From: Candidatus Gastranaerophilales bacterium
Lineage (GTDB): Bacteria > Cyanobacteriota > Vampirovibrionia > Gastranaerophilales > Gastranaerophilaceae
NCBI GenBank assembly: GCA_944324855.1
Contig: CALUXY010000008.1
Location: 1-62,053 of the forward strand
Direction of reading: 5' to 3'
DNA: 62,053 bases
This document shows, one piece after another, positions 54,398 through 62,053 of the stretch. Position 1 is the first letter of the stretch. The number at the start of each line of letters is the position of its first letter. The translations under genes and the position numbers were made by a program. The notes under the pieces were generated by a model. That model had not been told where the DNA came from and did not search any database. It was given only the letters and a program-made list of their open reading frames with translations.

Positions 54398-55042
54398 ATG
54401 GATTTAATAGAAACAAGAAAAAGTGTCAGACAATATTCAAATAAAACAATACCTGATGATATCCTAAAACAAATTTTGAATGCCGGACGGCTTGCACCTT
54501 CTTGGATGAATTCACAACCGTGGCAGTTTATTGTTGTCAAAAGTCAGGAAACAAAAGACCTTTTATGCAAACTTTCAAACAATCAGCCGCATGTAAAAAT
54601 GGCAGATACTGTAATTGTCTGTGTTGCAGATAATAATGCCTGGTCAAAGGAAGTTTTCGGCAAAGTGCTCAAATCCAGAGGGATGAAAGATGAAGCTGTC
54701 GATAATATTATGACTATACCTGTTTATTATCCGCCGATTTTAGGAGAAGAAACAACCCTGCTGCGTTCTGTAGAACAAATTACTTATGCTATTGCTTATA
54801 TGACACTTGAAGCAGAAAAACAAGGAATAGGCTGCTGTGTAATAGGGGCTTTAGGTAATGAAGTTACAAAGTTTGTTCCTGATATTTATAATGAGGTAAA
54901 AGCAAAGTTAAATCTTAATGATAAACATTGTATTATTTCAATGCTTACGTTGGGATATGAAAAAGAAAAACAACCCGCAAATAAACTCCGCAAAGAATTT
55001 GATGAAGTAATATCTTTTGAAAAACTTGGATGTAAATTCTAA
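54398..55042 (+). CDS. Nitroreductase family protein
   Basis: This flavin-dependent oxidoreductase has the family start ETRKSVRQYSNKTIPDD and the FMN-binding APSWMNSQPWQFIVVKS, then the acidic EEAEKQGIGC-like EAEKQGIGCCVIGAL. Members reduce nitro compounds or quinones with NAD(P)H. I choose the ATG at 54398, with GAAGGGAG eight bases upstream, giving 214 residues; an upstream in-frame start lies inside the inverted repeat. A palindrome at its promoter suggests specific regulation. Confidence 0.9.
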   Translation: MDLIETRKSVRQYSNKTIPDDILKQILNAGRLAPSWMNSQPWQFIVVKSQETKDLLCKLSNNQPHVKMADTVIVCVADNNAWSKEVFGKVLKSRGMKDEAVDNIMTIPVYYPPILGEETTLLRSVEQITYAIAYMTLEAEKQGIGCCVIGALGNEVTKFVPDIYNEVKAKLNLNDKHCIISMLTLGYEKEKQPANKLRKEFDEVISFEKLGCKF

Positions 55043-55044
55043 AA

Positions 55045-55905
55045 TTAAGAATAATTTTTCAATGTTTCATCAATAAGAGTTTTCATTTCGCTAACAAGAT
55101 TTTTAGGAGAAAGAACCTCACAGTTTTCACCATAACGCATTAATCTGTGTAAAAGTTTTGTTTTATCTTCTAATTTATTTGCGATTACCAAATCTCCGTT
55201 ACTGTTTATTTTTAAAATTTGTTCGTGTTCTCTTATTTGATACTTTTTAGCAAGTTTACCTTTAAGTTCATAAACTGCAGTCATAGGTAAAAATACATTC
55301 TTGGTTTTTTGAGGTAATATTTTAATTTGTTCAACATTATCAGGAGATAATTCTTTAGAATTTTTACCGTCAAAAATAATTAAAGACAGCCTGTCTTCTT
55401 TTATAGAAATATCTATAGGATCACAAGTATACGACGTATTATCATTAAAAAATATTTTGACTTTTTGTGATAGTAAACAAGCTTTTTCAAAATTTTTAAT
55501 CTTACTATCTTTTATGACAGAAGTTGTAACAGGATTTATTGGACGTTCTGCGCGTTTGATAATCTTAGTTACGAGTTCTCCCATTTTTTCTGATAATTTT
55601 TGAAGTTTCATTTTTTCACAACAGTTTTTTAATTCCTGAAATAGAGAAATTTCACTAGAAGTAAATACTCCGCATATAGGGAAATTAACTATTGTATATT
55701 TATTATTTATTTTTTTGATATCAATGCCGCAATATCTGCAAGTATTTATGTACTTACTCATTACAAAGTTTGAATGAAATTCATTGTGATAAAGGTCGTA
55801 ATACTTTATTAAATCTGTCATTGAAAGATCTCTTTCAAATAACAATTGTAGAGTATACAAAACCTTTAAAGATGCAGCATTTACTTTTGATAAACTTTTA
55901 GTCAT
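55045..55905 (-). CDS. WYL-domain transcriptional regulator (second of a pair)
   Basis: This 286-residue protein looks like a PafC-type regulator with a degenerate N-terminal winged helix (SLKVLYTLQLLFERDLSM), a WYL-like beta domain (KVKIFFNDNTSYTCDPIDIS) and a WCX-like C-terminus (LHRLMRYGENCEVLSPKNLV). WYL domains bind nucleic acid or small ligands. It overlaps the upstream paralogue by eight bases, so they form an operon and perhaps a heterodimer, as PafB and PafC do. No defence or proteasome gene is adjacent. Confidence 0.72.
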   Translation of the reverse strand: MTKSLSKVNAASLKVLYTLQLLFERDLSMTDLIKYYDLYHNEFHSNFVMSKYINTCRYCGIDIKKINNKYTIVNFPICGVFTSSEISLFQELKNCCEKMKLQKLSEKMGELVTKIIKRAERPINPVTTSVIKDSKIKNFEKACLLSQKVKIFFNDNTSYTCDPIDISIKEDRLSLIIFDGKNSKELSPDNVEQIKILPQKTKNVFLPMTAVYELKGKLAKKYQIREHEQILKINSNGDLVIANKLEDKTKLLHRLMRYGENCEVLSPKNLVSEMKTLIDETLKNYS

Positions 55906-56821
55906 ACTGTTCCCTCATACTTTGTAATTTTTCTATTAATGTTGTCTTAATTCCTTCAGGAGAGAGGACTACACAGTCCGGACCAAAAGATAATACACGT
56001 TGGAGAGCAATAAAATCAGTGTAATATGCACCGCGAACGGTTGCCATATCTCCATTAGTATTTACAATTTCTTCATTGGTTTCCAGAACATAATCTTTGT
56101 AGTTGTTTAAGTTAAATTCAACTATTGTATCATTTGTATCAATATCATCACTTCTTAATTGTCTTACAAGTACTTTCTTTAATCTTGAGAAATTAAGGAA
56201 GGTTCTTTTCCCAATGGAATGATTGTAGCAATAAATGTATAGTTTATCACTTCTAAAACCAAGTTTTTCGATGGTTATATCGTATTCAATATCTTTTGTA
56301 TTTCCTGCCAGATAAGAAATGGTTAATCTTGTGTGTTTTCTAGCATCAGCAAGAAGTTCTTGTATTAATTTCTTATCAAGTCCTTTTAATATAGAAATAC
56401 CTCTTAGGTATTCTTTTATATTTTCATCAGATATTAAAGTTGTAATTTTTTCAAATAAATAATCATATTCTAATAATCTATCAATACTTAAATTTTTATA
56501 AATACCTTTATATATTTTTGATAAAATTTGAGCTTCATCTTCAGAAATAGATAATTGGAATGGGTTTGATCTAAGAATATAAGAATTATTTGTTTTCTTG
56601 GTTGCTTTTGAAATTTCACAACCTATATATTTTAATGTATTCAAATCAATTCTTATTGTATCAATTGAATACTCACGATTTACAATATTACTTTGAATTA
56701 AAAAATCTTTTAATTCTTCAAAAGTACAAGGCTTAATACTCAGCATTGCAAGAATAACTATTGCCCTGACACCGGTTAGTGATATTTGTCTGGGATTACA
56801 TTGTTCATCAAATTTAAACAT
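55898..56821 (-). CDS. WYL-domain transcriptional regulator (first of a pair)
   Basis: This 307-residue protein has an N-terminal winged helix (TFEELKDFLIQSNIVNREYS), a WYL-type core (TRLTISYLAGNTKDIEYDIT with LGFRSDKLYIYCYNH) and the C-terminal VLSFGPDCVVLSPEGIKTTL. The sequence YIYCYNH stands where the canonical W-Y-L triad would lie. AAAGAGG precedes the ATG. It is translationally coupled to the second WYL gene. Target genes are unknown; nothing next to it marks a defence island. Confidence 0.75.
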   Translation of the reverse strand: MFKFDEQCNPRQISLTGVRAIVILAMLSIKPCTFEELKDFLIQSNIVNREYSIDTIRIDLNTLKYIGCEISKATKKTNNSYILRSNPFQLSISEDEAQILSKIYKGIYKNLSIDRLLEYDYLFEKITTLISDENIKEYLRGISILKGLDKKLIQELLADARKHTRLTISYLAGNTKDIEYDITIEKLGFRSDKLYIYCYNHSIGKRTFLNFSRLKKVLVRQLRSDDIDTNDTIVEFNLNNYKDYVLETNEEIVNTNGDMATVRGAYYTDFIALQRVLSFGPDCVVLSPEGIKTTLIEKLQSMREQYD

Positions 56822-56903
56822 GGATACCTCTTTTTGTTATAATAAGATATCACAAAAAAAATTAAAATCCTACAAATTAATAACTATTTTTTTTATTTTT
56901 TTA

Positions 56904-57150
56904 CATAAAAGAGGGCGGACCGCCCCGCCCTCTACCACGTAAACCGTCTCCGGCAGTGGTATTGTATATAACGCAGAGAAACCAAACATCAAGCACCTCC
57001 GAGAATTCATCTCTCAAATTCCGGGACAGAGTTTATTATCAATTAACTCTTTGTCATATTTCTGACAGACCGGCTGAAGCCATCAAGACTTGCAGGTCAG
57101 ATTTATTGATATCGATAAACTCTGAGCTTTCTGGATATAAATCATCTCCT
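56904..57150 (-). ncRNA. Structured, GC-richer intergenic RNA candidate ending in a terminator
   Basis: The 353-base gap between hsp20 and the WYL genes is visibly GC-richer than its surroundings and folds well on the minus strand. Stems include AGAGTT...AACTCT (about 57027-57047), GAGA...TCTC near 57000, TACCAC...GTGGTA enclosing CCG-GAGA-CGG (56933-56961), and a terminator GAGGGCGG-GGCGGT-CCGCCCTC (56932-56911) with a TTTT tail. A short frame with GGAGG before an ATG near 56989 (about 39 codons) runs through the terminator and is an alternative reading. It may be a separate RNA or the hsp20 3' end. I match it to no known RNA family. Confidence 0.4.
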
Positions 57151-57174
57151 TTCAAAAAACAATTTAGTATCAAA

Positions 57175-57651
57175 CTATTTGATTTCTAAGCGTTTCGTTT
57201 TACTCTCTTCTATTTGTTGTTTTGGAATACAAACAGTTAATACTCCGTTATTATATTCAGCCTTACTTTCACTTACTTTTATGGGCTGGTCAAATGAGAT
57301 TGTTCTTTGATATTTACCGTATCTGAATTCACAGGTATGATATCGTAAGTTTTTTTCATGTTCTTCTTTTTGTTCGTTTTCTTCTTCTATTTTGGCTGAT
57401 ATAGTCATAAAATCATTATCTAATTCTACCTCTATATCATCCTTCTTGACTCCGGGAAGCTGAACTTTCACTTTATATTCTTTATCTGACTGTTTAACTT
57501 CTACGGCAGGACGCCAAACAGAATTCTTTTTGAGAGAAAGCGGGTTAGAAAACATCGGATTTAAAATAGTATCACGTAAAAAATTATTTAATTCATTATG
57601 GATATTGTCGAAATATAATTCAGGTTCTCTTAATATTAAATCATGTTTCAT
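57175..57651 (-). CDS. Small heat shock protein (Hsp20 / alpha-crystallin)
   Basis: Hsp20 proteins are ATP-independent chaperones that hold unfolding proteins in the cytoplasm. The alpha-crystallin domain is clear: PAVEVKQSDKEYKVKVQLPG, DDIEVELDNDFMTISAK, and the end AEYNNGVLTVCIPK, matching A-x-x-x-N-G-V-L. Length is 158 residues. AAAGGAG lies before the ATG. The region downstream may be a structured 3' RNA. No heat-shock operator (CIRCE) was recognised. Confidence 0.93.
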   Translation of the reverse strand: MKHDLILREPELYFDNIHNELNNFLRDTILNPMFSNPLSLKKNSVWRPAVEVKQSDKEYKVKVQLPGVKKDDIEVELDNDFMTISAKIEEENEQKEEHEKNLRYHTCEFRYGKYQRTISFDQPIKVSESKAEYNNGVLTVCIPKQQIEESKTKRLEIK

Positions 57652-57811
57652 TGATTTCTCCTTTCAACGGATATTTATAAGATACAATTATTTTAAAAAT
57701 TTTACATTAGACCTATAAGCTATTTAATTACATTATTTATTAGCGTATAAGACAATAGCATTTTTTCTGATATTCTAAAATACTCATTATTAATTGAAGG
57801 AGAGTAATTTT

Positions 57812-58822
57812 ATGAAAATGTTGTTTTTTGATTATAGAGATTCCGAAAAAAGATATTTTGAAACGCATGCCTGTACTGGGTTTGATATAACGTTTTTTAC
57901 GAATAACTTAAATGAAAATACAAAACTTACAGAAGAAGAGTTTAATGAAACTGAGGTTATCAGTGTATTTGTATCTTCACAACTAACAGAAAAACTAATA
58001 AACAAATTTAAAAACTTAAGAATTATTGCAACACGTTCTACCGGTTATAACCATATTGATTTAGAAACTTGTGCAGACAGAAATATTGCTGTTTTAAATG
58101 TTGATGGATATGGAAAATATTCTGTAACACAATATACAATATGTGTAATGATTGCTCTTATAAGAAATATTGTACCTTCAATAAAAGATTTTCAACTTGA
58201 AAAAATTATATTTGATAACTATACAGGGTATGACCTTACTGAAATGTCTCTTGGGGTGATTGGGACAGGTTCTATAGGTGCATCTGTTTGTAAAATTGCA
58301 AATCTTTTTGGGATGCACATATTGGCTTACGATTGTAAAAAAAATTCTGATATATTAGATTTTGTAGAATACGTAACTCTGGAAGAACTTTATAAACGTT
58401 CTAATATAATTACACTTCATATCCCTTTTATCCCTGATGTTTATCACATGATTTCTAATAAAGAATTCGAAATGATGATGGATGGAGTTTATATTATAAA
58501 TACATCAAGAGGGGAACTAATTGATAATGCTGCATTATATGAAGCAATTCAATCAAAAAAAGTAGCCGGAGCAGCTCTTGATGTTTTAGAATGTGAAAAT
58601 CTCAATATGTATCCTGATGACTTTTTAACAAATATAAAAGATGCAACTTGTGATTGTTTAAGCAGTGCAATAATTAACCAGAAACTAATGGCAGAGCCAA
58701 ATATTCTTGTAACCCCGCATACTGCATATAATACATTCCATGCTGTTAATACAATTCTTGAAACAACGTTTTCTAATATAAGAGCATGTATTTCAGGTAA
58801 GTGTACGAATCGAATCGTATAA
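57812..58822 (+). CDS. D-2-hydroxyacid dehydrogenase (D-lactate dehydrogenase-like)
   Basis: This NAD-dependent enzyme reduces a 2-oxoacid, probably pyruvate to D-lactate, regenerating NAD in fermentation. The dinucleotide motif is GTGSIG (151-156). Catalytic residues are Arg233 (NTSRGELID), Glu260 (DVLECEN) and His303 (TPHTAYN). STGYNHIDLETC is typical of the LdhA group. I take the ATG at 57812, with AAGGAGAG eight bases upstream; a start 18 bases earlier overlaps that site. Length is 336 residues. Its 3' end overlaps the opposite gene by 30 bases. Confidence 0.9.
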   Translation: MKMLFFDYRDSEKRYFETHACTGFDITFFTNNLNENTKLTEEEFNETEVISVFVSSQLTEKLINKFKNLRIIATRSTGYNHIDLETCADRNIAVLNVDGYGKYSVTQYTICVMIALIRNIVPSIKDFQLEKIIFDNYTGYDLTEMSLGVIGTGSIGASVCKIANLFGMHILAYDCKKNSDILDFVEYVTLEELYKRSNIITLHIPFIPDVYHMISNKEFEMMMDGVYIINTSRGELIDNAALYEAIQSKKVAGAALDVLECENLNMYPDDFLTNIKDATCDCLSSAIINQKLMAEPNILVTPHTAYNTFHAVNTILETTFSNIRACISGKCTNRIV

Positions 58823-60466
58823 TTTGTTAAATACGGTTTTCCAATCTTCATTTTCGTTTTGTTTGAATAATCTGACAGAATTATACCATTCGGTTGTTTC
58901 AGTATTGTCAAACCATCGCCAATCAGCGCAATATGGCAATATCATAAATGTTTTAACGCCCATTGCTCCGGCAAGGTTTGCAACGGATGTATCTACAGTA
59001 ACAAAAACATCAAGGTTCATCAATGCTGCAGCTGTATCATCGAAATCTTTAAAAGTAGAGCCCAAGTCTGTTAAATTTGAATATTTTTTATAGTTATTAA
59101 GAGACGGGTTTACCTGTAGAGAATAAACTTCAGCGTTATTATTGTTAATAATATCTTCAAAAAGTTCAACGTTCAGTGTTCGGTGAATAGCTTCTTTTAG
59201 ACCTATACCACCTGCTTCCCAGCATATACCGATTTTTAATTTATTTGTATTAAAATATTTTTCTTTATATTCTTTAATTTTTTCTTCATCTGCTTTTAAA
59301 TACCCTTTTGGAAATGGAATTTCATTGAATCTTTTTTTTAGATAATACGGAGTATTAGCAAGAAATACCGACTTATCATAAATAGGAAAATTTTCACTGA
59401 TTGGATAATATTTTATATTTTTTAAATCTTTAAATGAACGTTCAAATAATGTTATAATTGATTCATTTATCATTAATTTAACCTGTTTAAATATTTTGGC
59501 TAAAAAAGGCAGGTATCTTATAAACATGAGTTGATCGCCAATTCCTTGATCTCCGAAAACAAATAATACTTTATCTTTACAGTCTTTTTCTCCCTGCCAT
59601 GGACGCTTGAATTTAGTCAGCCATTTGAGAGTATAAACGTTGTCTGTATCAGGGCCGAATTTGACGTAATATTTGTATCCCATAAATTTTCTTTGTGAAA
59701 GATAATATTTTGCCTGAGTAAATACAAACCCGTGTATTTTGGATTTCAGCCTGCGGAGTTTTTGAATATAGTAATACGCTTTTTTATTCTCGTCAGGCGT
59801 TTTGGAATAACTGATGGCCAAACTTAAATATGCTGCTTCTTTATTTCCATATTTTAATAATTTTCTATAGCATTCTCTTGCTTTTTCTTCATCTCCGTAC
59901 AAAACTTCATATAATAATGCTAAATTTGATAAGGCATCAGGTGAGCCAGGCTCTAATTTTAAAATTTGTCTTGTATATTCTTCACTTTCTTTAAATTTAC
60001 CGATTCTTAAAGATGCTTCCATTAATTTTGATAAAATAATTTTATCGAGCGGAAATAATTTAATTGCTTTTATACCGTATTCATAGGCTTTTCGATAATA
60101 GTGTTTTGAATTTTCACCAATAATTAAATATGTAACAAGTAAAGTCCTGTATAATTCTTGTGTTCCTTCCAACTCTACGGCTTTTTCAAGATAGGGTACA
60201 GCTTCTCTATATTTTTTTACACAATATTTTGAAATACCCAGATATGAAACTAATTTATCTGATTGAGAAAATTTATAGGCTTTACTGAGATATTTTTCGG
60301 CCTTTTTATATTGAAAGCAGTTAAAATACAGTAACCCGAGAAAAGAAATAATAGATTCGTTATCGGGGTCTTTTTTTAATAAATTCTTATATATTGTTTC
60401 AGCTTTTTTATACTCTCTTTGTTTTGTATATTCTAAAGCTTTTTTTATCTCTTCTACTATTGCCAT
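58793..60466 (-). CDS. TPR protein with GT9-like glycosyltransferase domain
   Basis: The N-terminal ~270 residues are TPR repeats (AEKYLSKAYKFSQSDKLVSY, KARECYRKLLKYGNKEAAYL), and the C-terminal half resembles GT9/heptosyltransferase-like enzymes: FGDQGIGDQLMFIRYLPFLA, KIGICWEAGG and DVFVTVDTSVANLAGAMGVK followed by WRWFDNTETTEWY. TPR-GT proteins of this kind may glycosylate proteins or surface glycans. It is paralogous to the next upstream gene, which has the same domain order. No ribosome site better than AGG is seen before the ATG. Confidence 0.82.
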   Translation of the reverse strand: MAIVEEIKKALEYTKQREYKKAETIYKNLLKKDPDNESIISFLGLLYFNCFQYKKAEKYLSKAYKFSQSDKLVSYLGISKYCVKKYREAVPYLEKAVELEGTQELYRTLLVTYLIIGENSKHYYRKAYEYGIKAIKLFPLDKIILSKLMEASLRIGKFKESEEYTRQILKLEPGSPDALSNLALLYEVLYGDEEKARECYRKLLKYGNKEAAYLSLAISYSKTPDENKKAYYYIQKLRRLKSKIHGFVFTQAKYYLSQRKFMGYKYYVKFGPDTDNVYTLKWLTKFKRPWQGEKDCKDKVLFVFGDQGIGDQLMFIRYLPFLAKIFKQVKLMINESIITLFERSFKDLKNIKYYPISENFPIYDKSVFLANTPYYLKKRFNEIPFPKGYLKADEEKIKEYKEKYFNTNKLKIGICWEAGGIGLKEAIHRTLNVELFEDIINNNNAEVYSLQVNPSLNNYKKYSNLTDLGSTFKDFDDTAAALMNLDVFVTVDTSVANLAGAMGVKTFMILPYCADWRWFDNTETTEWYNSVRLFKQNENEDWKTVFNKLYDSIRTLT

Positions 60467-60478
60467 AGGCTTATTTTA

Positions 60479-62053
60479 TCATTGATGAGTAATTTTCGTC
60501 AATTCTAAAGCTATTCTATCTATTTCATGAGTCCAGATGTTTTTTTCTGTTTGCTTAAATATTTTAACGGAATCGTACCATTCTGTTTTATCAGTATTGT
60601 CAAACCATCGCCAGTCTGCATAATAAGGTAGAAGTAGAAATGTTTTAATTCCCATTGCTCCTGCAAGGTTTGCAACCGAGGTATCAACAGATATCATAAT
60701 ATCCATATCTTGCAGTGCAATTGATGTATCATAAAAATTATTAAACGTTTTACCTAAATCCTTCATATTGAATTTTAAATAGTCACTGCTTGATGGATTT
60801 ACCTGAAAAGAATAAATATCCAGGTTCATATCAAACAATTTCCTAAATTCATTTATATTTATTGTTCTGTGAATAGTACTTCTAATATCCGCATTTCCGG
60901 CTTCCCAGCATAATCCTATTTTAAGATGGTTATTATGCAGAAGTTTTCTTTTTATATAGCCTGATGATTGAGGTATATTTGAAAAATCCATTTTTAAATA
61001 GTACGGCAGTTTAGATAAAGCTGCGGAATAGTCATATTCAGGGATATCAGTTACAAATTCTATTCCGTTAAAATTTTCTTTAAACAGTTTTATTAGCTGC
61101 GGGCAAGCATTAACTATAACTTTTTTAAACTTATTTTTAAGAAACGGCACATATCTCATAAACATAATATGGTCGCCAAATGCTAAATCCGGATAAACAA
61201 ATATTGTTTTATCTTTATGAACTTTCCCATCCCAAATATTGGTAAGTTTTCTGACATCACTGGAGTCATTTTGTTTAATATAATACTTATAACCTTCTTT
61301 AAATTTCCGCTGTTTAAAATAATTATGAGCGATACCAAGAATAATTGTTTCATTTCCGGGGTATGCTTTTAATGCTGTTTTAAATGCTCTTAGTGCTTTA
61401 TTATAATTTCCGGATTTAGAATAACTTATTCCCAAGTCGTAATATATTGATTTAATACCGCTGTTTTCTAAAGCTTTTTTATAATATTTTTGAGCTTTTT
61501 CTTCATCACAATAAAGGAATTCCTGAATTAACCCCATCTGTGACAATGTTTTCCAATAGTTATTATCCAGTTTTAAGGCTTTGCAGCAAGCTTTTTCGCC
61601 TTCTTCAAATTTTCCGCTGTATATACAAGCAACTGAATAATTGACATAAAATTCTTTATTTAAGGGGAATTTTTTTAATGCGTTCAAAGAATACTTATAT
61701 GCCATATTAAGATATTTGCTTTTTCCGGTATAAACCAGATTAGAAAGTGCCTGGGTTATTTTTTCGTAATACCGGCAATCGTTATTATCACGAGATATCA
61801 GTTCAGTATAATATGGAATGCATTCTTCATATTTTTGCATCATAAATTTACTCAGAGCTACACCTGAAAGAATTGAATCATTTTGGGAAATTGAGTATGC
61901 TTTTTCAAAAATAGTTTCTGCTTTTTGAAATTCTTTTGTTGAAATATATAGAAATCCTAAAAAACTTAGTAATGTTGGATTATCGGGGTTTAATTCCAAC
62001 GTTTTCAGATATATTTTCTCTGCTGAATTATAATCTTCATTTTTTACAAATTC
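60479..62053 (-). CDS. TPR protein with GT9-like glycosyltransferase domain (5' end cut by the window)
   Basis: The frame is open to the window end, with TPR-like sequence (NSAEKIYLKTLELNPDN) before any start codon, so the N-terminus lies outside. Visible are TPR repeats up to about 60% of the length, then YPDLAFGDHIMFMRYVPFL, KIGLCWEAGNADIR, IMISVDTSVANLAGAMGIKT and YYADWRWFDNTDKTEWYDS. It closely parallels the downstream protein and the two are 12 bases apart, so they arose by tandem duplication and are cotranscribed. The acceptor is unknown. Confidence 0.82.
   Translation of the reverse strand, partial: EFVKNEDYNSAEKIYLKTLELNPDNPTLLSFLGFLYISTKEFQKAETIFEKAYSISQNDSILSGVALSKFMMQKYEECIPYYTELISRDNNDCRYYEKITQALSNLVYTGKSKYLNMAYKYSLNALKKFPLNKEFYVNYSVACIYSGKFEEGEKACCKALKLDNNYWKTLSQMGLIQEFLYCDEEKAQKYYKKALENSGIKSIYYDLGISYSKSGNYNKALRAFKTALKAYPGNETIILGIAHNYFKQRKFKEGYKYYIKQNDSSDVRKLTNIWDGKVHKDKTIFVYPDLAFGDHIMFMRYVPFLKNKFKKVIVNACPQLIKLFKENFNGIEFVTDIPEYDYSAALSKLPYYLKMDFSNIPQSSGYIKRKLLHNNHLKIGLCWEAGNADIRSTIHRTININEFRKLFDMNLDIYSFQVNPSSSDYLKFNMKDLGKTFNNFYDTSIALQDMDIMISVDTSVANLAGAMGIKTFLLLPYYADWRWFDNTDKTEWYDSVKIFKQTEKNIWTHEIDRIALELTKITHQ

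Noticed and set aside
56904..57150. RNase P RNA, tmRNA or 6S RNA
   Set aside because: None of their conserved cores (such as the tmRNA tRNA-like ends or the RNase P P4 region) is present, and the length does not fit.

Overview
The window is AT-rich bacterial DNA whose gene set points to a non-photosynthetic, fermentative relative of the Cyanobacteria, most likely a gut Gastranaerophilales (Vampirovibrionia/Melainabacteria) member. That placement is inference from gene content: a cyanobacterial-style Ski2-like helicase, a 2-oxoacid:ferredoxin oxidoreductase, a hybrid cluster protein, a D-2-hydroxyacid dehydrogenase, an IspE-type isoprenoid pathway, a flagellar cap-like protein, and no photosynthesis or respiratory-chain gene. 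No marker was searched.

Layout. 0.1-7 kb: RNA helicase, glutamate-cysteine ligase, rsmA-ispE and a lipid acyltransferase. 6.7-7.5 kb: three small HTH regulators around a divergent promoter with paired operators. 7.6-14.1 kb: small unknown proteins, an L,D-transpeptidase, lysS and a lipase, separated by repeat-filled intergenic DNA. 14.1-21.4 kb: uppS, a lone sugar-type ABC permease, TspO, two acetyltransferases, a HAD phosphatase and hcp. 21.7-30.7 kb: a DXS-like enzyme carrying a signal peptide, tRNA-Gln, pgk, a HEPN-MNT pair, a solitary DNA methyltransferase and uvrA. 30.7-41.8 kb: a 973-residue repeat protein, a Y-family polymerase, the korDABC operon, an ITPase and a MarR-EmrA-EmrB efflux operon. 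42.1-51.0 kb: one 2953-codon flagellar-cap-like gene. 51.1-62.1 kb: a secreted nuclease, a TPR protein, a NarL-type regulator, a nitroreductase, two WYL regulators, Hsp20, a dehydrogenase and two tandem TPR-glycosyltransferases, the last cut by the window edge.

Expression signals. Two start types coexist. Many genes have a Shine-Dalgarno sequence. About ten others have none, and their -10 box ends 6-7 bases before the ATG, which predicts leaderless mRNAs (uvrA, dinB, rdgB, the HEPN gene and others). Three short intergenic units look like small RNAs. The clearest has two hairpins separated by a single-stranded CCUCCUCCCC, the layout of cyanobacterial Yfr1.

Most unusual items: the giant FliD-like protein with a GLUG beta-helix insert of different base usage; a thiamine-diphosphate enzyme apparently exported; the leaderless start pattern; and a dispersed inverted-repeat family whose copies begin exactly at the stop codons of four genes.
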